Assembly (NCBI GenBank): GCA_022564135.1 | Contig: JADFLZ010000121.1 | Span: 1 to 6,650, forward strand | Direction: 5' to 3' | DNA from: Candidatus Zixiibacteriota bacterium | Lineage (GTDB): Bacteria; Zixibacteria; MSB-5A5; GN15; FEB-12 | Length of the DNA stretch: 6,650 bases | Shown: positions 5,918 to 6,650 of the stretch, in pieces | Layout of the letters: each line of letters begins with the position of its first letter | How positions within the stretch are numbered: position 1 is the stretch's first letter | Position numbers and translations under genes: made by a program | The notes under the pieces: generated by a model | Told to the model about the DNA's origin: nothing | The model's input: only the letters and a program-made list of their open reading frames with translations | Databases searched by the model: none

Positions 5918-6650
5918 ATGCCAGCTGAAGAAATTAAAAGCGAACGCTACAACTTTAAGACAATAGAAGCCAAATGGCAAAAACAATGGCAGACCAGCGG
6001 TCTGTTTAAAGCGCCCGCTAAACCTGACCCCAAAAATAAATTTTATATGCTGGAGATGTTCGCTTATCCCTCCGGGGATATTCACATGGGGCATTTCCGC
6101 AATTATATCATCGGCGATGCCGTAGCCCGCTGGCAGATGATGAAAGGCAAAGATGTGCTGCATCCCTTTGGCTGGGACTCGTTCGGTCTTCCGGCAGAAA
6201 GGGCTGCTATCCAAAGAGGTATTCACCCTAAAGAATGGACGATGTCAAATATCGAGGCCTCTCGTAAAACTCTTCAGAAAGTCGGCATCTTGTATGACTG
6301 GGACAGGGAAGTGGTCTCGTCGGAGCCGGATTATTACAAATGGACCCAGTGGTTTTTTATCCAGCTCTTTAAGAAAGGCCTGGCTTACCGTAAAAAAGGC
6401 TTTGTCAACTGGTGCCCCGAAGATAAAACTGTGCTGGCCAACGAGCAGGTCAAAGACGGCCGCTGTGAACGCTGTGACACGCTGGTAGAAAAGAAAGAAC
6501 AGGTGCAGTGGTATTTCAAAATTACAGACTATGCCGACCGCCTGGTAGACGGACTCGACACACTCGAGGGCTGGCCGGAGCATTTGAAAGCTATCCAGCG
6601 AGAATGGATCGGGCGGTCTTATGGCGCTGAGATAGATTTTAAGATAGAAG
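5918..6650 (+). CDS. leuS: Leucyl-tRNA synthetase, N-terminal part (3' end outside window)
   Basis: The first 244 residues of a class I aminoacyl-tRNA synthetase that charges tRNA-Leu in the cytoplasm; full-length enzymes have about 800-900 residues. The Rossmann-fold motif YPSGDIHMGHFRNY contains HMGH (56-59), the HIGH signature for ATP binding. HPFGWDSFGLPAERAA follows, then DWDREV and the zinc-binding insert: WCPEDKTVLANEQV (Cys166) and CERC (Cys183, Cys186). The zinc insert resembles the E. coli form, with Asp where many LeuRS have a second Cys. WIGRSYGAEI near the end is the LeuRS IGRSEG region, just before the editing domain. The KMSKS loop and editing site lie outside the window. The start is ATG at 5918: an in-frame TAA at 5912-5914 rules out any earlier start, and AAGAG (5906-5910) sits 7 bases upstream. 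It probably has its own promoter at 5857-5885. Confidence 0.97.
   Translation, partial: MPAEEIKSERYNFKTIEAKWQKQWQTSGLFKAPAKPDPKNKFYMLEMFAYPSGDIHMGHFRNYIIGDAVARWQMMKGKDVLHPFGWDSFGLPAERAAIQRGIHPKEWTMSNIEASRKTLQKVGILYDWDREVVSSEPDYYKWTQWFFIQLFKKGLAYRKKGFVNWCPEDKTVLANEQVKDGRCERCDTLVEKKEQVQWYFKITDYADRLVDGLDTLEGWPEHLKAIQREWIGRSYGAEIDFKIE

Noticed and set aside
5884..5928. A 14-codon upstream reading frame (ATG to TGA, two Leu codons) overlapping the leuS start, as a possible leader peptide
   Set aside because: Its ATG overlaps the predicted -10 box, so it would lie upstream of the transcript start. It has no ribosome binding site and only two leucines, and no terminator structure follows.
5879..6583. 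Minus-strand frames and a + strand frame (6153-6488) at the right edge
   Set aside because: They overlap leuS, whose HMGH, zinc and IGRS motifs are clear in its own frame through the window end.
1..6650. Search for a new defence, mobile or biosynthetic system, CRISPR array or tRNA genes
   Set aside because: Every gene matches a known housekeeping or widespread enzyme family, and no repeat array, integrase, transposase or tRNA-like fold was seen.

Overview
The window is a compact, one-directional run of housekeeping genes. All genes are on the + strand, with very short gaps or overlaps. The order is truB (3' end only), ribF, rpsO, pnp, an M16 zinc peptidase, a NodB-type polysaccharide deacetylase homologue, and leuS (5' part only). 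No RNA genes, mobile elements, CRISPR arrays or long repeats were seen, and no stretch over 100 bases lacks a gene.

Organism: this is a bacterium using the standard stop codons, with Shine-Dalgarno starts and frequent TTG initiation. The block truB-ribF-rpsO-pnp is the tail of the widespread nusA-infB-rbfA-truB-ribF-rpsO-pnp cluster, so it says little about phylum. Base composition looks balanced to slightly AT-rich by eye. Nothing seen allows a firm lineage call; an uncultured Gram-negative-type lineage is a guess only.

Layout: bases 1-1533 hold the tRNA modification, flavin cofactor and ribosomal protein genes. TruB's stop overlaps ribF's TTG start (TTGA), and ribF's last 41 bases overlap the start of rpsO. 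Bases 1534-3703 are a 67-base AT-rich spacer and pnp. Bases 3704-5826 hold the M16 peptidase (TTG start) and the deacetylase, which overlap by 11 bases. A 91-base spacer follows with the only convincing promoter in the window (TTGCAG, 17 bases, TATAAT), and then leuS runs off the end.

How the genes fit together: TruB, S15, PNPase and LeuRS all serve RNA maturation, translation or RNA decay. RibF supplies FMN and FAD. The M16 peptidase and deacetylase are less clearly linked to this function, but homologues of both also follow pnpA in Bacillus subtilis (ylxY, mlpA), in the opposite order. I found no evidence for a new defence, mobile or biosynthetic system here. The second-look points are gene-order, start-site and small RNA-structure observations of modest interest.
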